A stretch of DNA of 64,000 bases, taken from contig JAJEKV010000102.1 in assembly GCA_021234155.1 (NCBI GenBank), positions 3,618,449 to 3,682,448 of the forward strand, in the 5' to 3' direction. Below, one piece after another: positions 1 to 9,868 of this stretch. Origin of the DNA: Isoetes taiwanensis. Taxonomy: Eukaryota > Streptophyta > Lycopodiopsida > Isoetales > Isoetaceae. The notes under the pieces were generated by a model that saw only the letters and a program-made list of their open reading frames with translations, searched no databases and was not told the DNA's origin. The stretch's first letter is position 1. Each line of letters begins with the position of its first letter. Position numbers and translations under genes: made by a program.

Positions 1-1349
1 CTAGCCATCTTCTTATCCCACCCCGGTAGAACCCGATGGGGGGCAACTCTATCCTCCGACGGAGGTAGACCCCATAGCAGCGCAAGAGGAAGAAATGTAT
101 GTTGTTGCAATATCAACAGAACGTAGTAAAGCAAGAGAGGATGAAGAAGAGTCTGACGACGAAGGATACACCGGAGCTCGACTTCGCATTTAAGAACGGC
201 CAAGGAGAGCGGGGTGAGCTGATCAACTTCGAGCAGAGCCGGCAGGGCATCGAAGTTGTTCCCCCTCCTGGGCTAGGCATCACAAGCCTAGCCCCTATCA
301 TCATCGACGGAGAGGGAGTACCTTCCTCAAATTTACATCCGTAAACTTCCCCGAATGCGGGGAGAGGGAGCTCGTGTTGGACTTAATCGCCCACCACCAA
401 GGGTAGAATTACGACATGGGATCACTTCATCGTCCGGGGAGCCTCGACTTTCCGCTTCAAGTGAGGGAGTCCGACACCTACACACAGGGAGACGACCTCC
501 GGATATCCGTGCCTACAAAGAAGATCGTGCAATTGATGGACGAAAATGGAGCCGCCAACAGAGGAGGAGTTCCTCGCCTCCAAGAGCAGATGGGGATCCG
601 TGGAAGACCACGAGCATCCTAATGCCGAGTCCTCCGATATCACCCCCGCTAAAAGGAGAAGGAATCGACCCCCGTGAGGCTCGACCGCACAATGGAAGAC
701 TACAGGAGCCGGACCGGAAATTGAGGTCGACGAGTAGCACGCCGGCACGTAGCCGGAGGCCAAACAAGCGAGAAGCTTCTACGACACACAACGACAAAGT
801 CGCCAGGTACTACTTGCCGCCGCCGAGGGATGGGAGAATAGCGTAATTCACCGCAGTTCAGTCCCGAGGCTAAGAAGGAGTGTTCATGCCGACAGCACTC
901 TCGTGCTTCGCAGCATGCTCGAATAGTAACAAATGTCGACTATGTCGCCTTAGTCAAGAGGGCAATGGCACTTGACCTTCGACCGCCATACCCCACCGAC
1001 GCCAGCGAGATTGGCGTTGGATCGCAGCCCTTACATCCCAATCGCAGGCGGGCAGACCCGGTGAGGGCCATACAGGGAGGCTCGTCGGCAAGCATCATCA
1101 GGAACTTGGGTCACTCGGTAGGGACGGCCCAAGTTAAGAAGTTTCTTGAAGACAATCCGTCTTACCGGCGATTTCAAGACTAGTTAAACTCTTGATCCCG
1201 GAGACTTTTTGTATCTGAAATATTATATGATATATGAATATAAATCTTATTGCACTTTAAATGCTTTGTTGATGTATTTTGCCCCACAACTATACCAACA
1301 AACATAAATAATGCAAGAGAACAAATGAAACTAATCATATAGCCATGAA
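1..1349 (+). other. 5' internal region of a degraded Ty3/gypsy element, no intact gene
   Basis: This stretch lies upstream of recognisable Ty3/gypsy pol remains on the same strand, so it probably corresponds to the leader and gag side of that element. Open frames are present (for example 99-344, 355-846 and 965-1183), but they overlap in different frames, are rich in Arg and Pro, and show no zinc knuckle or capsid motif that I recognise. The 5' LTR, primer-binding site and start of the element lie outside the window. Bases 1200-1340 are AT-rich and show nothing coding. Confidence 0.4.
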
Positions 1350-1784
1350 TTGCTTGTGGATGCAGCTAGAGGCCTAAACGCAGGGGAACGACAACTGCGA
1401 GATCTTATAGAAGAGCAAACCCCACCCAGACCACCCCCGGCAAGGAACCTATTTGAAGATATGGAACCCATGACCCTAGAGGAGGAGATAGCCCGTGATG
1501 AGGACCCGACTGAGCGAGATAAAAGGCATTACCGTCCGCTGCAAGGCGAGAGTGGGTTCGTGGGCAACGCCTTTCGCCGCAAGCATCGGCTTCGGAGGGG
1601 CAGGAAGAGACAAGAAGAGGAGCAAGAGAAGGAGATCCTCCAGCCCGAATCTTCCGCTCAAGTTCGAACTTCGGACCTAACCGAGGAAGAGGAAGAACAA
1701 AGCTCGGAAACCAACGATGGAAGGCGAGGAATACCCCGGAGGGACGACAAAGAGATACCGGGCCTCGACTACCGAAGAAGGTAG
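1350..1784 (+). CDS. Highly charged open frame, possible gag-side fragment
   Basis: This 144-codon open frame encodes a strongly acidic and basic protein with Pro-rich (residues 25-33), Arg-rich (about 78-90) and Glu-rich (about 113-121) runs. I recognise no domain. It lies on the strand of the downstream Ty3/gypsy RT and about 2 kb before it, where gag would be expected, so a decayed gag segment is the simplest reading. The composition could also arise by chance in purine-rich DNA. The start is simply the first ATG and no ribosome-binding context argues for it. Confidence 0.25.
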   Translation: MLVDAARGLNAGERQLRDLIEEQTPPRPPPARNLFEDMEPMTLEEEIARDEDPTERDKRHYRPLQGESGFVGNAFRRKHRLRRGRKRQEEEQEKEILQPESSAQVRTSDLTEEEEEQSSETNDGRRGIPRRDDKEIPGLDYRRR

Positions 1785-2943
1785 ATTCCGCGACCGGGCA
1801 ATGTATGGAAGGCCCGAATCGGAACAGTTCTCGGAGAACAGTCGATTGGAAGCATAGGCATGGGCGACGAAATGAGCGAAAGTACGGAAATGCTTATGGC
1901 ATGAAGGATAAGGACAAAGGCGAGAGTTGCAACAGCCAACTTGAAAGGAGCCGCCGGATTTGGTGGAAGGGTTATGCAAAGGCACATGGCTTAAGCAGGG
2001 GATGCTTGTAAGTTCGTGAAAGTTTGCTAAAGCCTTCAAAGCGCCATTACGCCCGAGGGAACATAAGTCCAAAGATGATGCGTGAGCTTTTACAAAGCAA
2101 AGAAGGCAACAACCGTCACCCAGAAATATACAGAGGAATTCATGAGGCTAAGGTGAGATGTGCAAAGTTGGGAGAGAAGCATGCAAAGAGAAAGCTATAT
2201 TGAGGGGTGAATGAGGAGATCCGCAAGCTCGTGAGGGCAATAAACCCCAGGACAAGATCGGGGCGTAATCCAAGGCTATAAGCTTGCGGGGTCGGGACCT
2301 CTAATAGCGGGCGTAAACAAAGCCAGCATTTCCGGGATAAAGGCAAGGCGACAGAAGCTATAGCCCCTGGCAGCCATCCAGTCCAAATAGAGCCCCACAT
2401 GGTGGGAACCGAGGAAACAAAGAGGAGAAGAAGCGTGTGTCCTTCAAGGACAAGCGTGAGGGGTCAAACTACTCCAAAGCAAAGGCGATCCTTTTTGCGT
2501 GCAATGCCCAAGGAAAAGAGGCAGGAGTGCATAAAAAAGCATTTGTGCTTGGTGCTTCCAGCAAAGGCCATAGGACAAAGAACCGCCCCCCTCGTCATGA
2601 GTGCAGCTCTAGCGGAGTTGGGAGATTGGGGCGCTTCTGACGACGACGGCGAAGAGGCCCGCTGACTACATCCGTGGTGAGTGTCACATCTTTGCCGCAA
2701 TAGATACAGAGCAAGGCGAGCCAAGATAAGGTAATTTCCACAATAGGGAAGGCTAAAGCTAAGTCCTTCATAGTCTTGATAGACTTCGAAGTAGCCATAA
2801 CTTTGCATCCCCCGAATGGTTCAAATGTTGAAGTTGAAGCCGCTAAAGTCAAAGCCAAGACCCGTTGTTTTAGCAAGCGGTGCGATAAGGCGACGGCCGG
2901 GCAAGAGAATTAACCGACATCGACTTGCCGTGGATTAATATCC
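1785..2943 (+). pseudogene. Decayed gag / gag-pol junction region
   Basis: Short open pieces in several frames (for example 1805-2011 and 2399-2665) are separated by stops and frameshifts. Around 2490-2620 there are Lys-, Cys- and His-bearing stretches where a nucleocapsid would be expected, but no intact Cys-X2-Cys-X4-His-X4-Cys can be read. The assignment rests on position, directly before the protease-like and RT segments on the same strand. Confidence 0.35.
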
Positions 2944-3040
2944 GATGGGGGCAGAAGTAATGGGCATTGGAAAGTATGACTTGATCATAGGAATGGAGTA
3001 CCTTTGGCCAGCGGGGGCCATTATCGACCGTGGAAAGCTT
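2944..3040 (+). pseudogene. Retropepsin-like C-terminal segment (Ty3/gypsy)
   Basis: At 2972-3009 one frame reads KYDLIIGMEYLW. This matches the conserved strand 'hydrophobic-hydrophobic-Gly-Met-Asp/Glu-Trp/Tyr-Leu' near the C terminus of Ty3/gypsy aspartic proteases, just before the linker to reverse transcriptase. The catalytic Asp-Ser/Thr-Gly motif, expected about 80 residues earlier, cannot be read in frame. RT begins about 400 bp downstream, which is a normal distance. The segment is inactive. Confidence 0.55.
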
Positions 3041-3383
3041 TTAAGGTGACCTTCCCAACGCCCGTAAGGTCATTGAGATAACAGGTAAGGAAGTTGTTCC
3101 CATCATGCAAAGTATGTCTTCTAAACGGTGTTCAAGTGCATCAAGAGTGAGCAAGTAGCATACATCTTCAAGCTTGAGATTAGAGAGCGGAGTCGGAAGG
3201 AAGCAAAGAAGACAAGGTGCTCGACAAGTTGTCAAACAAGTAGCTAAGTTGATCACGAGTTCCACGATCTCTTTCCGGATGAGATCAAGCAGCCCTCCTT
3301 ATAGGGGAGTCGAAAAGCGAGATAGCACTTTCGAACCGAACAAAGCCTACAAGCAAGGCTCCATATAGAATGACAACGCAGAG
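3041..3383 (+). other. Protease-RT linker region, frames broken
   Basis: This lies between the protease-like segment and the RT core of the same Ty3/gypsy element. Bases near 3265-3310 read as a short acidic and Pro-containing linker (DLFPDEIKQPSL) in one frame, similar in position to the spacer before RT in plant gypsy elements. No complete frame crosses it. Confidence 0.35.
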
Positions 3384-4100
3384 TTGCCGGGAGTCAAGAA
3401 GCGATTCAGGAGCCGCCGACCTAGGGTTTCATTAGACCTAGTGTCTCGCCGCTTGGAGCCCATTCTTTTTGTCAAGAAGAAGGATGGATCTTTGAGAATG
3501 TGCATAGACTATAGACAGTTGAATAAGCACACCATTAAGAACAAGTATGCGCTTTCCAAGATCGACGACTTGATGGATCAGCTCCAAGGTGCAAAGATCT
3601 TCTCCAAAATCGACTTAAGGTCAGGTTATCATCGATCAGGATAAAGGAAGAAGATATCCATAAGACCGCCTTCGTAACGCTTGCAGTATGGGCATTATGA
3701 GTTCACAAGAATGCCTTTCGCTTATCAAATGCCCCGCAACGTTCATGAGGCTCATGAACGATATCTTCGTGGGAGTTCCCGGACACCTTTGTGATTGTTT
3801 TCTTTGATGACATTTTGGTGTATAGCGCATCCCTTGAAGAGCACGCATAAACACTTGAGAAGAGTGCTAGAGAAGTTGAAGAGGCACCGCCAGGGCCAAG
3901 TTGTCGGCGCCACCGCAAATGTAAAAGGTGGAGTATCTAGGTCATGTGATCTCAGCAGAAGGCATCTCAACGGACCCCGCCAAGATTGAAGCGGTGATTT
4001 CAAAGGGTCGGCGCCGAAGAATGTGCATGAAGTCAGAAGTTTCCTCGGCCTAGCGGTACTACAGAAGTTCGCGGAAGAACTTTGCTAAGATAGTAGCCCC
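3384..4100 (+). pseudogene. Reverse transcriptase domain of a Ty3/gypsy chromovirus (frameshifted)
   Basis: The enzyme would copy element RNA into DNA. From 3468 the frame reads [20 protein letters not shown], then KIDLRSGYH near 3612, which are RT motifs typical of Ty3/gypsy. The frame then breaks. A second frame carries RMPF near 3710 and, at 3791-3827, VIVFFDDILVYS with the catalytic Asp-Asp at 3806-3811. After more frameshifts come pieces resembling 'YLGHVISAEGI' (about 3930) and 'VRSFLGLA' (about 4032), the RT thumb region. Order and spacing are normal for the family, but at least three frameshifts and in-frame stops prevent expression. RNase H and integrase relics follow on the same strand. 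Confidence 0.9.
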
Positions 4101-4602
4101 GCTAATGACTTGACGCGACGCAGAGAAAGTGAAAGATTGGGCGAGCATTGGCACAAGAAAGCCCAAGGTGGTTTGAATTGTTGAAGGAAGCTTTAACAAC
4201 AGCCCAGTCTTAACCACCGCCGACCCGTGAAAAGATAAGCTTGTAGCGACTGACGCGAGTAAGATAGCCACAGGTGCAGTGCTTATGCAAGAAGAGCGCG
4301 TGGTAGCGTATGATTCCCGGAAGATGAACGAGACGCCGAGACGCCCTACCCCACGCGACGATCAGGAATTGCTTGCGCTTGTCGTGGCATTAAGAATATG
4401 GAGGCACTACCTTTGGGAAGGAAGTTCCAAATGGATACGCACCACCGTAGCCTCCAATATGTATTCACGCAACCACACCCTCAACCCGAGGCGTAGAAGG
4501 TGGATGGAGTTCCTTGAAGAGTACGACTTTTAATATAGTCTACAAGCCAAGGAAGCTCAATGTGGTAGCGGATGCGCTTTCAAGGCATCCCCGACAACTA
4601 GA
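4101..4602 (+). pseudogene. RNase H domain of the same Ty3/gypsy element (frameshifted)
   Basis: The domain would degrade the RNA strand of the RNA-DNA hybrid. The frame from 4279 contains VVAYDSRKMNETPRR followed by DDQELLALVVALRIWRHYL, matching the family pattern 'A-Y/F-x-S-R-K-L' and 'E-x-L-A-hydrophobic-V-x-A-L-x-x-W-R-x-Y-L'. A second frame from 4514 has VADALSRHP at about 4565, the RNase H end motif. A frameshift near 4430 and a stop at 4533 separate the two parts. The domain directly follows RT, as expected. Confidence 0.85.
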
Positions 4603-5360
4603 GTGCATTGCAACGCAATTTCGGCGATATCCAAATATTTTGGTAAGAGGATTGAAGAGTCCTTGCCAACGGATGTGGATTTCAGGAAGTATGGGCAAGC
4701 CTTTCTAAGGAGGCTAGAACAGATAAAAGAGCGGGAGGCCTTCAAGCATTATAAGAAGGAAGGCAACCTATTATACCATAAGAACAAGTTATGCGTGCAT
4801 CCGAATCATCGTGTAAGGAAGTTGATCCTCCATGACACGCACAACAGCCCAATAGCCGCCATGCGATTCATGAAAACATATTTCAAGCAGCGCAGCAAAT
4901 ATTATTGGCCAGAATGAAGAAGCAAATAGCTCGCTACATCAAGGAATGTCGCCTATGCCAGCCAGACGGCTAAGCAGCTTCAATTCGGGGGGCATTAGAG
5001 CCATTAGCGGTGCCAAACGCTAAGTGGGAGGTAATCAAAGATGGACTTCATCACAGGACTTCCAAGGACAAAGAAGAGGGAAGGATGCCTTGATGGTAGT
5101 GGTCGACAAGTTGTCTAAGATGGCACATTTTGTGCCTTGCAGACCACATGATACAGCTATGGACACAGCAAAGCTCTTCACCAAAGAGATCTTCAGGCTT
5201 CATGGCATGCCAAGGGAGATCATCTCCGACAGGGATCCGAAGTTCATGAGCGCCTTTTGGCAAGACCTCTTTGCGACAATCCAGACGAAGCTATCCATGA
5301 GCACGGCATATCATCCTCAGACGGATGGCCGTGAATGCGGACCAAACAGATTTTAGAGGA
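4603..5360 (+). pseudogene. Integrase: zinc-binding and catalytic core (frameshifted)
   Basis: The integrase would insert the DNA copy into the genome. The N-terminal part (4603-4917) ends with LHDTHNSPIA and YYWPEMKKQI, and a CRLC pair follows near 4948, giving a degraded HHCC zinc-binding unit (the second His appears replaced). After a frameshift, MDFITGLP at 5041 supplies the first catalytic Asp. The frame 5024-5356 contains VVVDKLSKMAHFVPC, IISDRDPKFMSAFW (second Asp, near 5230) and AYHPQTDG. The region where the catalytic Glu belongs (about 5330-5340) is disrupted by a frameshift and stop. Domain order is canonical Ty3/gypsy. Confidence 0.9.
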
Positions 5361-5937
5361 CATGCTACGAAACTATGTCTGGAATAAGCAAAGTATGTGG
5401 GAAGAATTTATTCACTTGGTGGAGTTTGCATACAATAGCACCAAGCAGGAATCATCCCAAATGTCGCCGTTTATGATCAATTACGGCTATTAGTGCCTAA
5501 CTCCAGACACTTGGCACAACCCCGTGTCAAAAGTGGAGGTTTCGCAGCAGATGTTGGCCGATATGCAGCAGCTTGTGGAAGAAGTTCGAGGGTATCTGCT
5601 AGCAGCAAGAAGTCGTCAGAAGAGCATCGCCGACAAGCATCGAACAGTAAGAGAGTTCAAAGTTGGAGATGATGTTTGGCTCAAGATCAAGGTGAAGCAA
5701 GCGAAGCTCAGGATCGGCAATTGCAAGAAGCTTGCTCCAAGGTGGGCTGGACCTTTCAGAATAGTCAAGAGAATAGGTAATCAATCCTACAAGCTAGATT
5801 TGCCAGAACACCTAAAGATTCATAAGGTCTTCCACGTGAGTTTGTTGAAGAAGCATACTCCAAATCCAGATGAAGTCTTGGATTCGCCAACATTGTTGGA
5901 AATGACCGAGAGCAAAATGGAGATAGTTCCGCACTGA
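5361..5937 (+). pseudogene. Integrase C-terminal region with GPY/F module
   Basis: The frame resumes with 'EDMLRNYVW', 'VEFAYN' and 'SPFMINYGY', typical of the end of the gypsy integrase core. The uninterrupted stretch 5524-5937 then carries VGDDVWL, KLAPRWAGPFRIVKRIG (the GPY/F module) and IHKVFHVSLLKKH. These motifs place the element among chromovirus-type integrases. One in-frame stop near 5492 separates the core end from this part. It would act in target-DNA binding if intact. Confidence 0.85.
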
Positions 5938-6150
5938 TTCTTGATAAAGCTTTCAAGAAAACGAGGAGATCAGAATTCCTCCAAAGATTTGGTCAAGTGG
6001 AAACACTTACCGCTGGAAGACGCGACGTGGGTACTTAAGAAAGATTTAGTAAAGCAAGATCCACGGTTTATGGAGCAATGGGACGGCAAGGTCATCTCCT
6101 CCAAGAAATCGGCTCGGCATGTCGATTTGTGTAGGTTAATTCTTGTGTAG
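5938..6150 (+). pseudogene. Chromodomain-like segment at integrase C terminus
   Basis: After the stop at 5935-5937 a new frame reads LVKWKHLPLEDATWVL, close to the chromodomain core pattern 'hydrophobic-V-K-W-x-G-x-x-x-x-x-x-T-W-E'. Chromodomains at this position are known to target chromoviruses to modified chromatin. The stop immediately before it, and the loss of the usual Glu after Trp, mean it is probably not joined to integrase any more. It ends at a TAG at 6148-6150. Confidence 0.7.
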
Positions 6151-6986
6151 TAAGATTAATCTCGCGATGCAACCTATGCTTGGTATGGGTCGCATGCGTT
6201 GTTACCGGCGATGGGACCACTACGGTGATCTCTAGGGCGGGTGTAATGTCAATGTAGGCATGACCGCTTCCGCAGGGAGAGTGGAAGGTAGATTAGAAAG
6301 TCTACTTGTCCCCACGAAGTAGACGACCTCGAGAGAAAGGAGGTCATGAAGGAATGCATTGATAGGGAAAGCACCTTTAGCCCCATATATGCTTTGATAG
6401 GAGGAATCTATCCTTCCCCCCACGAGAAGGATATCCTCCACGCCCATTTAGGCAACTAGAGGTGTAGGCATGAGCGGCATATAGGCATATAGGCGCCTGC
6501 TCCGCGGCCATAATGGAAGATTCACCCTCTTCCTACGGAGATTAGCCATGCATCCATGTAGATAGGTGGGTGGTCACCATATAACCAAAATTTTATTTAA
6601 TAATTAAATGGTACTAACGTGAGTGTCGACTTGCTGCGCCGAAGAGAGCTCCCTGAGGGCAAGGAGGTTCAAGACTCACGAGACTTGCAACACAAATTTT
6701 GTTGGAATGTGTTGCAAGGAATGAAGAGTGCCTCGGACGCTAATTTTAAATTTTGATAAACTTAATTGTAATGTTAAGTGAATTTTGGAGTAATCTGTTG
6801 GTAATGTTGTGAATTGATAAGTTATGTTATAATATAATAATGAGATAATGTCATAAAAATATTACCTTAAGGTCATTTTAATAAATGTGTAGGAATTATA
6901 AGTAGTAATCGTATGTATCAGGTTGATTGCAGGTTACGATGATCCCAAGGTGGGGAGACCCACGATGCTGCGGACAGCATCATTTC
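6151..6986 (+). other. Non-coding 3' internal region of the chromovirus
   Basis: No frame of interest is seen here. The region is GC-balanced to 6550 and then AT-rich. It contains a strong hairpin (6684-6718) and an extra purine tract at 6947-6958. It corresponds to the untranslated stretch between integrase and the 3' LTR. Confidence 0.5.
6684..6718. repeat. Perfect 11-bp stem hairpin
   Basis: CTTGCAACACA at 6684-6694 pairs perfectly with TGTGTTGCAAG at 6708-6718 across a 13-base loop. It lies in the non-coding 3' part of the chromovirus. Its role is unknown. Confidence 0.8.
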
Positions 6987-6999
6987 AAGGTGGGGAGAA
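6987..6999 (+). promoter_or_regulatory. Polypurine tract of the chromovirus
   Basis: AAGGTGGGGAGAA immediately precedes the TGTGACGT start of the LTR at 7000, the standard position of the plus-strand DNA primer in Ty3/gypsy elements. A near copy (AAGGTGGGGAGA) sits 40 bp upstream at 6947-6958. Confidence 0.8.
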
Positions 7000-7148
7000 T
7001 GTGACGTTCCAGGCCAGATTATACGCCCCCCGGTATCTCGTGATGCCTGCGCCACGCAGCATACCACGACACTCCGGTGACGGTATGCGCTAAGCGTGTA
7101 GCCAGGTGAGTAGCCCTAGGGGGCAATTTGCCAGAAATATGTGCAACT

Positions 7149-7273
7149 ATTAATGTGCACATTTTCCAATGTACACATTAATGGGGCACACATTTACAAG
7201 TGGACACTTCATGCCAAGTGGGCCACACCCATAGGTGCAATTAATGTGCACATTTTCCAATGTACACATTAAT
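7149..7273. repeat. Duplicated palindromic hairpin inside LTR A
   Basis: Two copies (7149-7182 and 7240-7273) of a near-perfect palindrome, TTAATGTGCACATT and AATGTACACATTAA around a 4-base TTCC spacer, lie about 91 bp apart in the upstream (U3) part of the LTR. They are placed like promoter or enhancer elements, but no function is shown. Confidence 0.7.
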
Positions 7274-8637
7274 GTGGGCACACATTTCCATGTGTGCACA
7301 TTTGGCCACCTAGCCCTTAAAGGCAAGTGGGCCCATTTCCAATTATCCCACATGCCAAAAGGGGATAATTGGAAACCCTAGCCAACCCCCTTGTCTATAT
7401 AGGGTAGGAAACCCTAGCTAGCCCAATTTTTTTGATTTTAGGGCTTTAGAACTCTGTTTTGGCTGCCTCAACAAATTAAAACCGCATCCTGCTTCTGCCG
7501 GGAGAATTACATCCTTAGTTTCCCTTGATTCGAGCGTCTCAGCAGGATGGTCGAGCTCAGATCAGGAGGAGCCCCTCAAGGATCAGGTATTTGGCCAATT
7601 AGATAGTCTAAACCCTATTTTAGTCATTGAATCAGTAGGTTTAGCCTATTAGATTGCCCATAGCAGCCCTCTAGATCTCTAGATAGCAGATCCTAACTAA
7701 AGAACCTAACTCTATGTTGTAGATTAGATCTAGTTCTTTAGTTCTCTGTGAAGTATATGGATGATGCATCTCTATGAGCTCCTTGTATTGGGAAGGGGGG
7801 TAGAGACCTAAAGCTTTGTAGTTGATGCTCCTAGAGTAGCCTCTCTAGCACACTGTAGATTCGGCCTGTGCACAAGAGCCACACCGGGATGTGGGTGAAG
7901 GGGCCAGACTGGCTGAGAAGGAGGTTCATGTCCTGACTCTTGAACGATCCCTCTGGTGTGTAAGGCCTACCGGGGATCATTGTGACTAGGTCCAATGGCT
8001 TGCCACTGCGTGCGGGCAAGGCATGGGCTCGACACCCGTGAAGTGGTGTTCACTTTCCGGTGGGTTCGGTCGAATCACGGGCGGTGGCCCTCTAGTCACC
8101 TTGAGTCAGCATGTAGATCTCTGGAGGGGAGTGATCCCTACCTGCCCCATCGGGCCGGGAAGATGAGCCCGAGGAGTAGCCCTCTTGGCTATGCATCCGG
8201 CGGGCTCTGGTCGAGATCCCCGACACTTTTTTGGACCACTCTGCAAAGTGTGCACGGGAGGGGCGGATGGAGTGGACAACCCTAAGCCATGTTCATATGC
8301 CGCCCAAATCCATTGCCATGAATTCTGTATGCGCAATGAAATCGGAGACCCAAGCCGTCGGTCATCCCTTTGAGTCCCGCCTTGGGTAGGATTCCCTATG
8401 TGATGTGCTGATCTTTGTCTATGCAGATATGTGGAGGACCATTCTTCGTGATGGTCATATGATGTTGATGTATGTGCTACTGACATGTATGTTTACGCTT
8501 CCGCAGCTAGGTAGGCCCTGAGGGAGACGGGGTGCAATGACCCTTCCACTCTTCCCACTGGAACCCGTCACGGTTGCAGTGTCATGTGGAGGGCCCTGTA
8601 TTAGCATGGAGCTGGTATGGGGGATGAACTCCTGTTT

Positions 8638-8661
8638 GTATACGGTGAGTACACCGTATAC
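8638..8661. repeat. GTATAC hairpin near the end of LTR A
   Basis: GTATACGGTG (8638-8647) pairs perfectly with CACCGTATAC (8652-8661) over a 4-base loop, ending 17 bp before the LTR terminus. LTR B has a comparable GTATAC hairpin at 11478-11500 in the same position. Confidence 0.8.
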
Positions 8662-8678
8662 GAGTAGGGGACGTCACA

Positions 8679-8852
8679 AATATGCACTTATCAAAGATGC
8701 ATAATTCAATCACTAATAACCATTGAATATAACTCTTAATATATTGATCCCAATCAATATATGATGCACTCGTTTATCACAAATAAACCATCCCCACGCA
8801 AAGCCAGATTCTTGTCTGGTTTCTGCAGGATCTTCCTCCTGCCATCCGTCTC
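8679..8852 (+). other. AT-rich spacer between LTR A and the gag relic
   Basis: I see no primer-binding site complementary to a tRNA 3' end just after LTR A. This argues against LTR A being the 5' LTR of the following gag relic. The stretch is non-coding. Confidence 0.4.
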
Positions 8853-9856
8853 ATGACCGAGTATCTGCGTCCCAAGACCTTGGAGCAGGCCATCGAATTA
8901 GTAAATCACACGGTCAATGTGTCCTCTTGCAGTGTTGCACGAACGGAGCTTCCCTTCATGCCTCCTGTCATGGTTCCTCAGAATGCGATCCAGCCACAAC
9001 AATCCGCTCCTCCTCATGCAACCAAATTTGGTGTCACATTTGTAAGTACCAAGGTCATCTTGCCAATGAGTGTAACTCCACCAATGGTCCACCTCACTGT
9101 AAACGTTGTAATATGTGTAATTATGCCACTGAAGAGTATACTCGTGCACATCCCACACCCTTCCGGCAGAAAATGGTCTTCCAGGTGCAGACAACACCAC
9201 AGCAACAGCAATCGCATCCGCCTCAGCAATATCAACAAGTTCAGCAACCTCAACAATCCAGGGGTCAAGGTCCTCGACAACCTTTTGATCCTTCCAAAGC
9301 TTAGCGTGCGTTATCACTGTCAAGAATGGGGCCATACCACCTGTCCTCAGCTACCTCAAGTCCAAGTTCAGCTTCCAGGTACCAATCAAACAGCATCAGT
9401 CAGACTCACGGCCTATCAATTATGGGTTGCAAATGGCAAACAGGGCCCACGCCCAGTTCTGGAGCGAGACCTCCACGGCCATTTCAACCACAGCGATCTC
9501 AACAAGCAGCATCATCTTCCACCACTTTTGATCAACAAGCTCAAGAGGAGATCTATCAGGCTCTAAATCCTCCAGTCCAGCAATCAAATTGGGTTGGTTT
9601 GGTTTCCTGCCAGACCAAGGCCTCCCGTCCATTGACGATAATACCATATGACACGCAACCTGCATTTGCTGTCGACACGATTCTGCATGAGAACAAAAAA
9701 AAAGGTCCATTTTGCACCTGATCTTGATAAACTCATGCCCCATGTCATGCTTAAGGTGCAGCAAAGCATTCTCAAACTCATGCAAGCTGCCGAAGGACGC
9801 AAGCTTGCAAATGTTCATGCCACCACGCGTGCTCAGGCTGAGGACAACATTATGCT
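8853..9856 (+). pseudogene. gag relic with CCHC zinc knuckle (second LTR retrotransposon)
   Basis: Gag would package element RNA. The beginning reads MTEYLRPKTLEQAIELV, resembling the end of a plant gag capsid domain. A different frame then contains WCHICKYQGHLANEC at 9029-9073, with Cys 9032, Cys 9041, His 9056 and Cys 9071 giving exact Cys-X2-Cys-X4-His-X4-Cys spacing. A Gln/Pro-rich tract (9187-9290) follows, and a second, damaged knuckle-like piece near 9311-9345 lacks its first Cys. Frames change at least three times, so it is not expressed. No protease, RT or integrase follows before the polypurine tract at 9857, so this is either a gag-only non-autonomous element or one with an internal deletion. 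Confidence 0.75.
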
Positions 9857-9868
9857 AAGGGAGGAGAA
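9857..9868 (+). promoter_or_regulatory. Polypurine tract of the second LTR element
   Basis: AAGGGAGGAGAA directly precedes the TGTGACGT start of LTR B, as at the 3' end of LTR retrotransposons. Confidence 0.8.

Larger units (their letters stand above)
7000..8678 (+). repeat. 3' LTR of the chromovirus (LTR A)
   Basis: The LTR begins TGTGACGT and ends ACGTCACA, so the 8-bp ends are perfect inverted repeats with the canonical TG...CA. It is about 1.68 kb, preceded by a polypurine tract. A TATA-like TCTATATAG at 7394-7402 suggests the transcription start region. The segments 7784-7811 and 8256-8275 are closely matched in LTR B (10554-10581 and 11091-11110) and, inverted, in the fragment at 36949-37860, so these belong to one LTR superfamily, although LTRs A and B differ too much elsewhere to be a recent pair. 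The 5' partner is outside the window. Confidence 0.85.

Noticed and set aside
355-846. 163-codon open frame
   Set aside because: Arg/Pro/Ser-rich, overlapped by equally long frames on both strands (416-622, 422-763 and 513-797), no motif. Likely a composition effect in decayed retroelement DNA.
8679-8710. Primer-binding site after LTR A
   Set aside because: No TGG-starting tRNA complement follows the LTR end, so LTR A is better read as a 3' LTR.
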